Under the pieces are notes generated by a model that saw only the letters and a list, made by a program, of their open reading frames with translations, did not search any database and was not told where the DNA came from. This document shows, in pieces, positions 33,171 to 41,016 of a stretch of 41,016 nt of DNA. The DNA is from Calditrichota bacterium (GTDB lineage: Bacteria; Calditrichota; Calditrichia; JAJRVZ01), in contig JAJRVZ010000056.1 in the NCBI GenBank assembly GCA_024277055.1, forward strand, positions 1-41,016, in the 5' to 3' direction. Numbering within the stretch: the stretch's first letter is position 1; every line of letters begins with the position of its first letter. The translations under genes and the position numbers were made by a program.

Positions 33171-34028
33171 CTATAATGCAGTTTCAATCCCGATGGAAAA
33201 GGACAGGTCCGGAGTTGTATCGCTTAAACCGATTCCACCTTCTGCGGAAAAGGTCTTCCCTCCCCATGTATAATAGGCCCCTGCCGATAATTCTTTGAAT
33301 CCTTCAAATCCTTTAATGATCTCCGTGCTTTGCGAATAGTAGATCGATAACCCGTACCGGCCGGAGCCCAGGAATTTCCCGGCGCCTACTCCCCAGTAGA
33401 CGGGATTATCATAGTTTACCAGGTCCGGGTCACCCAGATTCAGCCAGGTAACATCACCGAAAAGTGCATAGGTTCCGTATTGTTTACGCAGCAACAGTCC
33501 CGCCCCGAAGTCCAATTGTCCGGTACCAAAATTCGATATCCTGCTCGCCGTCGGGAATTTAACCTGTCCGCTGACGGAAACCGCAGGCATGTTTTCACCT
33601 TCATCAAAAAGCCGGTATTCGGAGTATAAATTGATATCGCCGATACCGGTTTGCAAATGCCCCGTACTTGTCGACACCAGGTTTCCTCCATGCCGGTTGC
33701 CGGTATGTGCATTTTCACCGGAACTGTGATTTGCCGGTAGAAGCATTCCCGCACTTTGGGTCATAAGATCCGTATTTTGAAAAACCACCGGTATTGAAAA
33801 AAGAAAACTGAGGCGGCCGTTGTTGTATCGTCCGCCGAATTTCCAGTTATACCGGAAAGAGGTTTTATCATAAATAAACTTGCCCTTACCCATTCCGATT
33901 GAGGAATTGACATACCAGTTTCCCCGGGCGGATAATTGCTCTGAAAAAAGAGCAACCAAAATCAGTAAAAGAACGGTGGAGAGCCGCCCCGCTCTCCACC
34001 GCAGGCCATGTATGGGAGAATCGGCCAT
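33171..34028 (-). CDS. Outer-membrane beta-barrel protein of the copper operon
   Basis: A 285-residue protein with a signal peptide (residues about 14-34) and strands of alternating polar and hydrophobic residues typical of a barrel: GNWYVNSSIGMGKGKF, GRLSFLFSIPVVF, GIGDINLYSEYRLF, VSVSGQVKFPTAS, TYALFGDVTWLNLG. It resembles the transporter-like barrels (phenol/MetA-pathway type) that often sit near metal or hydrocarbon genes. It contains a His-rich loop (HTGNRHGGN...STGHLQTG) that might bind metal. It starts one base inside the stop of the Met-rich protein gene (TAATG), so the two are coupled. The function is unknown; metal-responsive permeability is an inference. Confidence 0.72.
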   Translation of the reverse strand: MADSPIHGLRWRAGRLSTVLLLILVALFSEQLSARGNWYVNSSIGMGKGKFIYDKTSFRYNWKFGGRYNNGRLSFLFSIPVVFQNTDLMTQSAGMLLPANHSSGENAHTGNRHGGNLVSTSTGHLQTGIGDINLYSEYRLFDEGENMPAVSVSGQVKFPTASRISNFGTGQLDFGAGLLLRKQYGTYALFGDVTWLNLGDPDLVNYDNPVYWGVGAGKFLGSGRYGLSIYYSQSTEIIKGFEGFKELSAGAYYTWGGKTFSAEGGIGLSDTTPDLSFSIGIETAL

Positions 34029-34489
34029 TAATTTTTATCCGGCATTTTGTTAATCGTTTCCATCATCTGATTCATTTTTTCAATCATCGCGGACATATTC
34101 TCATGCATGCTTTTCATATCTGTCATCATCTGCTCATCGGACATTTTTTTATTGCCGCTGTTCATCCCATCCATTTGTACTATCATTCCCTTCAGGTTTT
34201 TTACCATTGCCCACATGGTATGCTGCAACGACATTTTCGGGGTCATTCCGCCGGACATATCCATATCCTTCATCATGGCGTTGGATTTTTCGACAAGCAC
34301 ATCAACCTGTTTCTTAATGCCCTGCATCTGCTCCTTATGATTCATATGCTGTCCCATCTGGTGCATCCCTTTTTGCATGTGCGGCATATTCTTGTTTTGC
34401 TGATGCCCTTCCATATGCTGTGCCGTCGCCGGTATACTGAACATCACTACGGCTGCCGGAATCAGTAAATATTGAATGAATTTCTTCAT
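34028..34489 (-). CDS. Met/His-rich periplasmic protein
   Basis: A 153-residue exported protein with a signal peptide (residues 1-23, ending TATAQ). The mature part is loaded with Met, His, Gln and Lys: HMEGHQQNKNMPHMQKG, MHQMGQHMNHKEQMQG, followed by a long helical region with MMKDMDMSGGMTPKMS and MSDEQMMTDMKSMHENMS. Such sequences bind Cu(I)/Ag(I) through Met and Cu(II) through His, as in CopK/CueP/PcoE-like buffers, though I do not recognise the exact family. AGGAG precedes the ATG. It lies between the P-II-like gene (24 bp upstream) and the barrel gene. Confidence 0.8.
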   Translation of the reverse strand: MKKFIQYLLIPAAVVMFSIPATAQHMEGHQQNKNMPHMQKGMHQMGQHMNHKEQMQGIKKQVDVLVEKSNAMMKDMDMSGGMTPKMSLQHTMWAMVKNLKGMIVQMDGMNSGNKKMSDEQMMTDMKSMHENMSAMIEKMNQMMETINKMPDKN

Positions 34490-34513
34490 GACTATCTCCT
34501 TTTGGTTTATTTG

Positions 34514-34855
34514 TTATAATGCTTCTTCACCAACTGCGCCGGTTCGTATTTTTACGGCCATTTCCACCGGCATCACATAAATCATTCCATCGCCTTTCAT
34601 CCCCGTATAGGCCGTTGCGCGGATTGCCTCCACCGCCTGATGCACCATCTCGTCGCGGCAAACAATCTCCAGTTTGGCAACCTGCGAGTATTTTTCCACG
34701 CAGGAAACGGAATATTTTGCTTTATCCTTATCGGTAAGGTGCTGCCCGACCCCCATCACATCGATCAGGGTGATATCGGTCAGCCCGATTTCTTCCAGTT
34801 TTGCGATTACCTCCTCCGCTTTGCGGCAACGGATAAATGCCTTGACTGCCTTCAT
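34514..34855 (-). CDS. P-II-like signalling protein linked to a CusA-type efflux pump
   Basis: A 113-residue protein of the P-II superfamily: MKAVKAFIRCRKAEEVIAKLEEIGLTDITLIDVMGVGQ at the start and a B-loop and C-terminal motif, ATAYTGMKGDGMIYVMPVE...KIRTGAVGEEAL, that match the P-II TGxxGDGxIFV and RIRTGExGxxAI signatures. Residues of the T-loop region are shortened (HLTDKDKAKYSVS). P-II-like proteins near metal-efflux genes are thought to bind metal or nucleotide and act on the transporter. It directly follows cusA, with a hairpin between, and precedes the Met-rich protein gene. AGAGG lies before the ATG. Confidence 0.87.
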   Translation of the reverse strand: MKAVKAFIRCRKAEEVIAKLEEIGLTDITLIDVMGVGQHLTDKDKAKYSVSCVEKYSQVAKLEIVCRDEMVHQAVEAIRATAYTGMKGDGMIYVMPVEMAVKIRTGAVGEEAL

Positions 34856-34877
34856 AGTACCACCTCTTTTCTGAATT

Positions 34878-34903
34878 CAGGCTGCCCGGAAACAGGCAGC
34901 CTG
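34878..34903 (-). other. Intercistronic hairpin between cusA and the P-II-like gene
   Basis: A perfect 9-bp inverted repeat, CAGGCTGCC and GGCAGCCTG with an 8-base loop, lies between the cusA stop and the ribosome-binding site of the P-II-like gene. No U-run follows on the minus strand, so it is not a terminator; it may protect the 3' end of the upstream message or lower downstream expression. Confidence 0.55.
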
Positions 34904-34912
34904 TTATATATT

Positions 34913-37900
34913 CTAACTTTCAACAGTTACCGTTGTATTATCCTCATCTGCTTCAATATCTTCCGCCAATCGTTTTACTTCATGACTTTTCCACAGATAG
35001 TAAATTGCCGGAATAACAATCAGCGTAAGCAGTGTAGAGGAAACCATACCGCCGATCATCGGGGCGGCGATGCGTTTCATAACCTGTGAACCGGTACCGT
35101 GGCCCCACATAATCGGGATAAGACCGGCCATGATTGCCATAACCGTCATCATTTTCGGGCGGACACGTTCAACGGCGCCCTCAATGATGGCTTCATAAAG
35201 GTCCTTCAGGCTGCGCATGGCCCCTTTGTATTTGCGGTCATCATACGCATGATCAAGGTAGATCAGCATAACCACTCCCGTTTCCGCAGCCACACCGGCC
35301 AGGGCTATAAACCCTACTCCGACGGCAACACTGAAGTTGTACCCCAAAAGATACATGAACCAGATACCGCCCACCAGCGAAAAGGGCAGCGATAACATCA
35401 CGATTATCGATTCCTGCACATTTTTGAAATTAAAGAACAGCAACAGGAAGATAACCACCAGGGTGATCGGAATAACTATTTTAAGTCGTTCCTGTGCCCT
35501 TTCCATGTATTCATATTGCCCGCTCCAGACAATGCTGTAGCCTTCCGGAAATTCGATCTGTTCGGCAACCGCTTTTTTGGCATTCTGGACATAAGTGCCG
35601 ACATCGATGTCACGAATATCAACATACAGCCAGGCCGTAGTACGGGCATTTTCACTTTTAATGACCGGCGGGCCTTTCACCACGCCAATATCCGCAACAT
35701 AATTCAGCGGAATCTGCGCACCGGTCGGTGTCGGGATCAACACCCGTCGCAGAGCCGCAAGATTGTCCCGCAATTCGCGACTATATCGAACATTTACGGG
35801 GTAGCGTTCCAGCCCTTCGACCGTATACGTAACATTCATTCCGCCGATAGCCGACATGATTACATCCTGAACGTCACCGACCGTCAATCCGTAACGGGCG
35901 GCCTCCTTGCGCTTAATGGTAAAATCGAAAAAGTTTCCGCCGACTGTTTTATCCGGAAAAACGCTCAGCGTACCGGGTACATCCTGTATAACCAGCGCAA
36001 TATCCTGTCCGAGGTCGGATAGTTTTTGCAGATCGTCACCCATCAGTTTTATACCGATTGGCGTTTTAATGCCGGTTGAAAGCATGTCAATCCGGGTTTT
36101 GATGGGCATGGTCCAGGCATTGGTTAATCCGGGAAATTGAATAGCATCATTCAGTTCACGAATCAGTTTGTCCATTGTCATTCCCGGCCGCCATTCTTCT
36201 TCGGGCTTCAGCGTTATCGTGGTTTCGATCATCGACAACGGCGCCGGATCGGTGGCGGTTTCCGCCCTTCCTATCTTGCCGAAAACATGGTGCACCTCCG
36301 GAAAACTTTTGATAATTTTATCCGTCTGTTGCAAAATCTCCTTCGCTTTTGTAATGCTGATTCCCGGATCGGTAGTCGGCATGTACAAAAGGTCCCCTTC
36401 GTTCAGCGGAGGCATGAATTCGGAGCCGATATGCTCCAGGGGAAAAATTGAAACAACCAGAATTACCAGAGCGATACCGATGGTTGTCCATTTAAACCGC
36501 AGTACTGCATGGATGACCGGACGATATATTTTGATCAAAAATCGGTTAATCGGGTTTTTTTCTTCCGGAAGTATTTTTCCGCGGATCAGATACCCCATTA
36601 AAACCGGCACAAGGGTCAGAGAAAGGATCGCTGCGGCAGCCATGGAATAGGTTTTCGTGAAGGCCAGAGGTTTGAACAGGCGACCTTCCTGTGCCTGCAG
36701 CGTAAAAATGGGCAGAAAGGACAAGGTTATGATCAACAGAGAATAAAACAGCGCAGGGCCGACCTCCTTCGACGAGTCGATAATGATCTGCCAGTGATCT
36801 TTTTTACCTCCGTCGCGCTCAATGTGCTTATGCGCGTTTTCTATCATCACAATTGCCGCATCAACCATAGCTCCTATGGCGATGGCGATGCCGCCGAGGG
36901 ACATGATGTTGGCGTTTAATCCCTGATAATGCATGACCATAAAAGCCATTAAGATTCCGATCGGCAAGGTAAATATAGCCACGAAGGCACTCTGAAAGTG
37001 AAGCAGGAATATGATACTTACCAGGGCAACAACAATGCTTTCCTCGATCAGTTTCTCTTTCAGATTGTCGATGGCACGTTCAATCAGGCCGGATCGATCA
37101 TAAGCGGTTTTGATGGTGACACCTTCCGGAAGTCCCTTTTCAAGTTCTTTCAGCTTCTCTTTGACAAGCTCAATCGTTTTGAGTGCGTTTTCGCCGAACC
37201 GCATAACGATAACACCACCAACCGTTTCACCTTCACCGTTCCAGTCGGCAAGCCCGCGGCGCAATTCCGGCCCGAGATGGACATTGGCAATATTTTTAAC
37301 CAGTATCGGTGTTCCGGTAACATCGACGCCGACAGGAATATTTTCAACATCTTCTATCGATTTGATGTACCCGAGTCCGCGAACCATGAATTCGGTTTCA
37401 CCCATTTCAACCAGCTTGCCGCCGACATCATTGTTGCTGCGTTTGATAGCCATGCGTACTTTGTTGATGGGGATTTTATACGCCAGCAATTTATTAGGGT
37501 CCACTTCCACCTGGTACTGCTTGACGTAGCCCCCGATACTGGCTACTTCCGCTACACCCGGCACACTTGTAAGTTCATAGCGAAGGTACCAATCCTGTAT
37601 GGAACGCAACTGCTGCAGATCATATTTATCGCCTCCATCCAGCACATATTCATAAACCCAACCGACTCCGGTCGCATCGGGTCCCAGGGTCGGTGTAACC
37701 CCCTGGGGCAGACGATTGGAAACGTAATTCAGATATTCCAGCACCCTGCTTCGCGCCCAGTATAAATCCGTATTATCTTCGAAAATTATATAAACAAAGG
37801 ACAATCCGAAAAATGAATATCCCCGCACAACTTTTGCATAAGGTACCGCCAGCATGGCTGTCGTCAGCGGATAGGTTACCTGATCTTCCACCACCTGCGG

Positions 37901-38071
37901 CGCCTGTCCCGGATATTCGGTAAAAATGATTACCTGTACATCACTCAAATCCGGAATAGCGTCTACCGGCGTGTTGAGTAAAGCATACACTCCTCCCAGG
38001 GTAAGCATGGCGGTAAACAGAATCACCAGAAAGCGGTTATTCACAGACCATTCTATTATTTTTTCTAACAT
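34913..38071 (-). CDS. cusA: CusA/CzcA-type heavy-metal efflux RND pump
   Basis: A 1052-residue inner-membrane pump of the HME-RND class. It has helix 1 (RFLVILFTAMLTLGGVYALL), the following TPVDAIPDLSDVQVIIFTEYPGQAPQVVEDQVTYPL loop that marks CusA/CzcA, the GAMVDAAIVMIENAHKHIER helix 4 with proton-relay Asp, SEFMPPLNEGDLLYMPTTDPGIS and PIMWGHGTGSQVMKRIAAPMIGG near the end. It takes Cu(I)/Ag(I) or divalent metals from periplasm or membrane and drives them out through the adaptor and outer-membrane channel using the proton gradient. The Met triad that separates Cu pumps from Zn/Co/Ni pumps was not assigned, so the metal is inferred from the neighbours. It starts 65 bp after the adaptor gene. 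Confidence 0.94.
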   Translation of the reverse strand: MLEKIIEWSVNNRFLVILFTAMLTLGGVYALLNTPVDAIPDLSDVQVIIFTEYPGQAPQVVEDQVTYPLTTAMLAVPYAKVVRGYSFFGLSFVYIIFEDNTDLYWARSRVLEYLNYVSNRLPQGVTPTLGPDATGVGWVYEYVLDGGDKYDLQQLRSIQDWYLRYELTSVPGVAEVASIGGYVKQYQVEVDPNKLLAYKIPINKVRMAIKRSNNDVGGKLVEMGETEFMVRGLGYIKSIEDVENIPVGVDVTGTPILVKNIANVHLGPELRRGLADWNGEGETVGGVIVMRFGENALKTIELVKEKLKELEKGLPEGVTIKTAYDRSGLIERAIDNLKEKLIEESIVVALVSIIFLLHFQSAFVAIFTLPIGILMAFMVMHYQGLNANIMSLGGIAIAIGAMVDAAIVMIENAHKHIERDGGKKDHWQIIIDSSKEVGPALFYSLLIITLSFLPIFTLQAQEGRLFKPLAFTKTYSMAAAAILSLTLVPVLMGYLIRGKILPEEKNPINRFLIKIYRPVIHAVLRFKWTTIGIALVILVVSIFPLEHIGSEFMPPLNEGDLLYMPTTDPGISITKAKEILQQTDKIIKSFPEVHHVFGKIGRAETATDPAPLSMIETTITLKPEEEWRPGMTMDKLIRELNDAIQFPGLTNAWTMPIKTRIDMLSTGIKTPIGIKLMGDDLQKLSDLGQDIALVIQDVPGTLSVFPDKTVGGNFFDFTIKRKEAARYGLTVGDVQDVIMSAIGGMNVTYTVEGLERYPVNVRYSRELRDNLAALRRVLIPTPTGAQIPLNYVADIGVVKGPPVIKSENARTTAWLYVDIRDIDVGTYVQNAKKAVAEQIEFPEGYSIVWSGQYEYMERAQERLKIVIPITLVVIFLLLFFNFKNVQESIIVMLSLPFSLVGGIWFMYLLGYNFSVAVGVGFIALAGVAAETGVVMLIYLDHAYDDRKYKGAMRSLKDLYEAIIEGAVERVRPKMMTVMAIMAGLIPIMWGHGTGSQVMKRIAAPMIGGMVSSTLLTLIVIPAIYYLWKSHEVKRLAEDIEADEDNTTVTVES

Positions 38072-38136
38072 TTATCTTTACTCCGATTTTTCAACTTTTG
38101 TATTATTTCTGGATTGAACCATTCATTTCCCGTATT

Positions 38137-39753
38137 TCAGTTCCCGTCGCCGCCCTGATTATGATCCATGTTCATTTTCATGTCTTTGTCATGGTTCATT
38201 TTCTGATCATCATCATGATTCATTTTCATTTCAGGGTTGTGTTCATGATCCATTTTTTCATTACCGTCCTGATCCATTTTCATATCACCAGTCTGTCCAT
38301 TCTGCATGTCGCTTTGCATTTCCTTCTTCTTCGTGGAAGTACCTTTGCGTTTATTCTGTTTTTCCTGCAGCATCTTTTGAATGGCTTCCTGCAGACGACT
38401 TTCACTATCCATCAGGAATTGGGCTGAAATCACCACATTCTCACCTTCAAGAAGGCCGCTGATAATTCTTATGTTACCGTCCTCTCCTTCCTCGCCGATA
38501 GTAACTTCCCGCGGTTCAAAGCGTCCGCCTTCTCTGGCTATAAATACCAGATTGCGCTGACCGGAACGAATTACCGCTTCGACCGGAACGACCAGAGCAT
38601 CTTTTATGGTATGCGCTTCAAGTGTTACGTTGGCATACATTCCGGGACGCAGCTTAAGATCGGGATTGGGAAATTCGAGACGCAGCCGCACATCTCTTGC
38701 CTTTTCATTCAGATATGGATAAATATAAGCTACACGGCCTGTCAATAATTCGCCGGGATTGTAAGACAATTCCATAATCGCTTTCTGCCCTTCATGCACC
38801 CAGGGTACCTCATTATCATATACACTTGCATAAACCCATACGGTGGAAAGATCGGCGATTTTATAAAGCTGCATGCCGGCTTTGATCTTCATACCTTCAA
38901 CGGCATTCTTATGGGTAACCACCCCATTGGCGGGAGCAACCAGGTTTATCGTTTTTTTCACTTCACCGGTTTTTTCCAGACGTTCAATTGCCGCATCCGG
39001 AATATCCCAGTATTCAAGTCTTTTGCGTGAAGATTTCAACAGAGATTCCGCCCCTTCTCTGATGGAAGCAAACTTGGACCCCGACACCAGTTTCAGGTTT
39101 TTAAGTGCCAGAAGATATTCTTCCTGCGTAGTCACCAGTTCCGGTGAATAAATCTCCAGCAACGGTTGACCTTTTTTCACTTCCTGGCCGGTGTAATTCA
39201 CGTAAAGTTTTTCTATCCAGCCGGATATTTTCGTAGTTACGATATATAATTTTGTTTCATTATAATCCACATTACCGACCGTCCGTACTTTGGCTGAAAA
39301 GTCCATTCGTTCGACCGGTGCAATGCGTACTCCCATATTCTGCACGGTTACCGGGTCGATCGTAATTCCGCCCCCGGAAGTCTTAACTTCATTCTCATAA
39401 ACCGGAACCAGATCCATGCCCATCGCCGATTTACCGGGATGATCATATATCTCGGAAGGATTCATCGGCGCCTGCCAGTATAGGATTTTTCCTTTTTCAC
39501 CGGTTTCCGTTACCTTTTCCCCACCCGTCTGTGCGGCAGTTGTTTTCACGGGGGTCAGATTCATTCCGCATTTGGGACATTGACCCGGTTCTTCCATTAT
39601 CACTTCAGGATGCATTCCGCATGTCCATAATTGTGTTTCCTCGGATGCTGTTTTTTCGGTTTTATCTTTTTCATCGGAACTGCACGAACTTAACAGTGCA
39701 CTGCCTGTAGCCAGCAAAATCCCCAACATCAAAAAAGGTATTAGTTTCTTCAT
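38137..39753 (-). CDS. cusB: CusB-type periplasmic adaptor lipoprotein with HMBD motifs and Met/His-rich tail
   Basis: A 538-residue lipoprotein (lipobox SALLSSC). An N-terminal HMBD motif (LWTCGMHPEVIMEEPGQCPKCGMNLTP) and a second, CusB-typical one (YWQAPMNPSEIYDHPGKSAMGMDLVPVYENE) precede the membrane-fusion-protein core: barrel-sandwich (SGWIEKLYVNYTGQEVKKGQPLLEIYSPEL), alpha-hairpin, beta-barrel (LSTVWVYASVYDNEVPWVHEG) and membrane-proximal domain. It ends in an unusual 60-residue tail with repeats of KMDH, KMNHD and MNMDHN, rich in Met, His and Asp. The adaptor hands metal to CusA and links it to the outer-membrane channel. The ATG at 39753 with GGAG is chosen over a GTG at 39765. It lies 47 bp after the TolC-like gene. 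Confidence 0.92.
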   Translation of the reverse strand: MKKLIPFLMLGILLATGSALLSSCSSDEKDKTEKTASEETQLWTCGMHPEVIMEEPGQCPKCGMNLTPVKTTAAQTGGEKVTETGEKGKILYWQAPMNPSEIYDHPGKSAMGMDLVPVYENEVKTSGGGITIDPVTVQNMGVRIAPVERMDFSAKVRTVGNVDYNETKLYIVTTKISGWIEKLYVNYTGQEVKKGQPLLEIYSPELVTTQEEYLLALKNLKLVSGSKFASIREGAESLLKSSRKRLEYWDIPDAAIERLEKTGEVKKTINLVAPANGVVTHKNAVEGMKIKAGMQLYKIADLSTVWVYASVYDNEVPWVHEGQKAIMELSYNPGELLTGRVAYIYPYLNEKARDVRLRLEFPNPDLKLRPGMYANVTLEAHTIKDALVVPVEAVIRSGQRNLVFIAREGGRFEPREVTIGEEGEDGNIRIISGLLEGENVVISAQFLMDSESRLQEAIQKMLQEKQNKRKGTSTKKKEMQSDMQNGQTGDMKMDQDGNEKMDHEHNPEMKMNHDDDQKMNHDKDMKMNMDHNQGGDGN

Positions 39754-39800
39754 CTCAAACTCCACTTCTATCTTTAATCTTTATTTTTTCCGTGTTTCCG

Positions 39801-41016
39801 TCAATTATCCAGGCGGATACCGATCAAATATTCCAGGTCGGCTACCGTTTTATTATAGGCACTTAAAATGCGAAAATAATCCAGTTCAAAATTGAACAAG
39901 GTCATCTGATTATTAATCAACGTCAGAAAATCGACTTTATCCGTTTGATAACCGGTCATTGCAGATTGTAATGATTGCGATGCCTGCGGAATGATACCGG
40001 TACGGTACAGATCCAGCTGTTCAATGTTTTTGCGAATATTGCTCAAGCCCTGGTCCAGCCTGGAATTTACTTTATTAACAACATCATAATATCTTTCTTC
40101 GATTGCCTTTTGCGTAAGCCGGGTTTCTTCCACCTTTTTACTTTGCTTGGTTCCGGAATAGATCGGCAGGTTTAAACTGATCCCCCCGGAAAAAAAATCG
40201 GCGCCACCCATACCGGATTGTAACTCGTCCCGCTGCGTATAGGCCATGGCGATACTGAAATCCGGCCAATAATCTTTCCTGGCCAGTTCAACCGTTTTTT
40301 CGCTTTTGCGGCGCATGGCTTCCCAGGCCTGTATCAGGGGCCTGCTCTGCAACGCTTTTTGCTTGACACTTTCAAGATCATCAGCTACCGGCACAATACC
40401 CGGTTCAGCCGCTCTTCCAAGTGCGGTTCCGGCCGGTCGGTTCAGCAGGGCGTTCATTCTGGCCTCAACGGCCTCCCGTTGTTCCCGCAGACTTATCAGT
40501 TTATCAGTCATTTTTGATAATTCAACCTGCGCTTTTAAAACATCCTGCTGCAACCCCTTGCCCACAGTGTATTTCGTTTCAGCGATTTTGACGAATTCCG
40601 TCAGCAGCGATTGATTTTTACGAACGGTTTTTATTGCTTCTTCCGTGAAAAAGAGGTCAAAATAGGTTTTCTTTACGTCTCTTATTAATTGATTCATCAA
40701 TTCCCGGTACCGGGCTTCTGTCACGGCTGCCGCCTCACTGGCGATATCTTCCCGCAACCCCAGTTTCCCGAAAAACGGAAATTTTTGCATCAAGGCTATT
40801 TGTTTTCCGGTCATCGCCTCCTGGTCGAATGCCCAGCTCTCAACCGGCAGATTCATCAGATTCAGTGATAAAATCGGATCCGGTAAAGAACCCGCCTGTG
40901 GAATCCTGGCTTCGTCGGATTTGACCGCATGCCCCAACGCCTTCAGCTGAGGATTGTTTTCAACCGCTTCGGCCAGTAAATCCTTCAGGTTCTCCACCCG
41001 TGTCGTGTCTCCCGCA
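39801..41016 (-). CDS. cusC: TolC/CusC-family outer-membrane channel, N-terminus off right edge
   Basis: About 405 codons are present; the signal peptide and first residues lie beyond base 41016. The visible protein begins inside the family's first helix (LKDLLAEAVENNPQLKALGHAVKSDEAR), then shows DPILSLNLMNLPVES, the long coiled-coil helices (EAAAVTEARYRELMNQLIRDVKKTYFDLFFTEEAIKTVRKNQ; FVKIAETKYTVGKGLQQDVLKAQVELSKM), the second repeat (AKQSKKVEETRLTQKAIEERYYDVVNKVNSRLDQGL) and ends at a membrane-strand region. A GTG at 40997 is in frame, but the open frame continues upstream, so it is not the start. It forms the outer-membrane exit for the CusBA pump encoded downstream. Confidence 0.9.
   Translation of the reverse strand, partial: AGDTTRVENLKDLLAEAVENNPQLKALGHAVKSDEARIPQAGSLPDPILSLNLMNLPVESWAFDQEAMTGKQIALMQKFPFFGKLGLREDIASEAAAVTEARYRELMNQLIRDVKKTYFDLFFTEEAIKTVRKNQSLLTEFVKIAETKYTVGKGLQQDVLKAQVELSKMTDKLISLREQREAVEARMNALLNRPAGTALGRAAEPGIVPVADDLESVKQKALQSRPLIQAWEAMRRKSEKTVELARKDYWPDFSIAMAYTQRDELQSGMGGADFFSGGISLNLPIYSGTKQSKKVEETRLTQKAIEERYYDVVNKVNSRLDQGLSNIRKNIEQLDLYRTGIIPQASQSLQSAMTGYQTDKVDFLTLINNQMTLFNFELDYFRILSAYNKTVADLEYLIGIRLDN

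Noticed and set aside
36998-37765. Plus-strand frame of 255 codons opposite cusA
   Set aside because: It mirrors the highly conserved CusA frame and lacks any domain or ribosome-binding site.

Overview
The window is a gene-dense bacterial segment. Every gene I could support lies on the minus strand, so operons read from high to low coordinates. The organism looks like a Gram-negative member of the FCB group (Bacteroidota/Calditrichota/KSB1-like). The evidence is a secreted FG-GAP protein ending in a type IX-like sorting domain with a PNPFNP motif, several outer-membrane beta-barrels, many lipoproteins with Cys lipoboxes, and a GH92/CBM9-like pair. The phylum is an inference. No tRNA, rRNA, CRISPR array, transposase or integrase was seen.

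Region 1 (1-5152) concerns carbohydrate use and transport. It holds the start of a GH92 alpha-mannosidase running off the left edge, a CBM9-like secreted protein, a DUF1648 membrane protein, and a sodium:solute symporter with an extra-membrane Ig-like insert. Three small membrane proteins precede the symporter. Region 2 (5170-7735) holds a parvulin-type lipoprotein, a heavy-metal-binding-domain lipoprotein and a small exported unknown, with two terminators and promoter candidates between them.

Region 3 (7736-15763) is a tightly packed seven-gene block that may be an undescribed system. In transcription order it encodes a PqqD-like protein, an ATP-grasp ligase, a fold-III PLP decarboxylase with a leader-like N-terminus, a urea-transporter/M23-peptidase fusion, an outer-membrane beta-barrel, an FG-GAP protein with a sorting domain, and a TPR protein. 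I read it as a possible peptide or amino-acid-derivative biosynthesis and envelope-delivery module; the function is unproven.

Region 4 (15876-41016) is a large copper/heavy-metal and respiration island. It has a CusCBA-type RND system with a P-II-like protein and Met/His-rich partners, and a CopA ATPase operon with a CupA-like cupredoxin, two YHS mini-proteins, a membrane spermidine-synthase-like protein and NDH-2. A third operon carries CcmF, a double CcmH-like protein, a DUF2318 protein, a LolD/FtsX-type ABC transporter and a Rieske protein. Small membrane proteins (DUF2933-like, DUF5676-like and Cys-rich) form a fourth group. Three promoter regions here share the same layout: two copies of a TGYAGAATATTCTRCA-like palindrome exactly 22 bp apart centre to centre, then a sigma-54-like -24/-12 element about 70-120 bp downstream. 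This suggests one sigma-54-dependent regulon whose activator is not encoded in the window.

Several genes were read directly from the sequence because they are very short or cut by the edge: GH92, two mini-membrane proteins at 4601-4859, a 38-residue His-rich membrane protein, a 52-residue YHS protein, and a DUF5676-like gene with an in-frame stop at codon 10.
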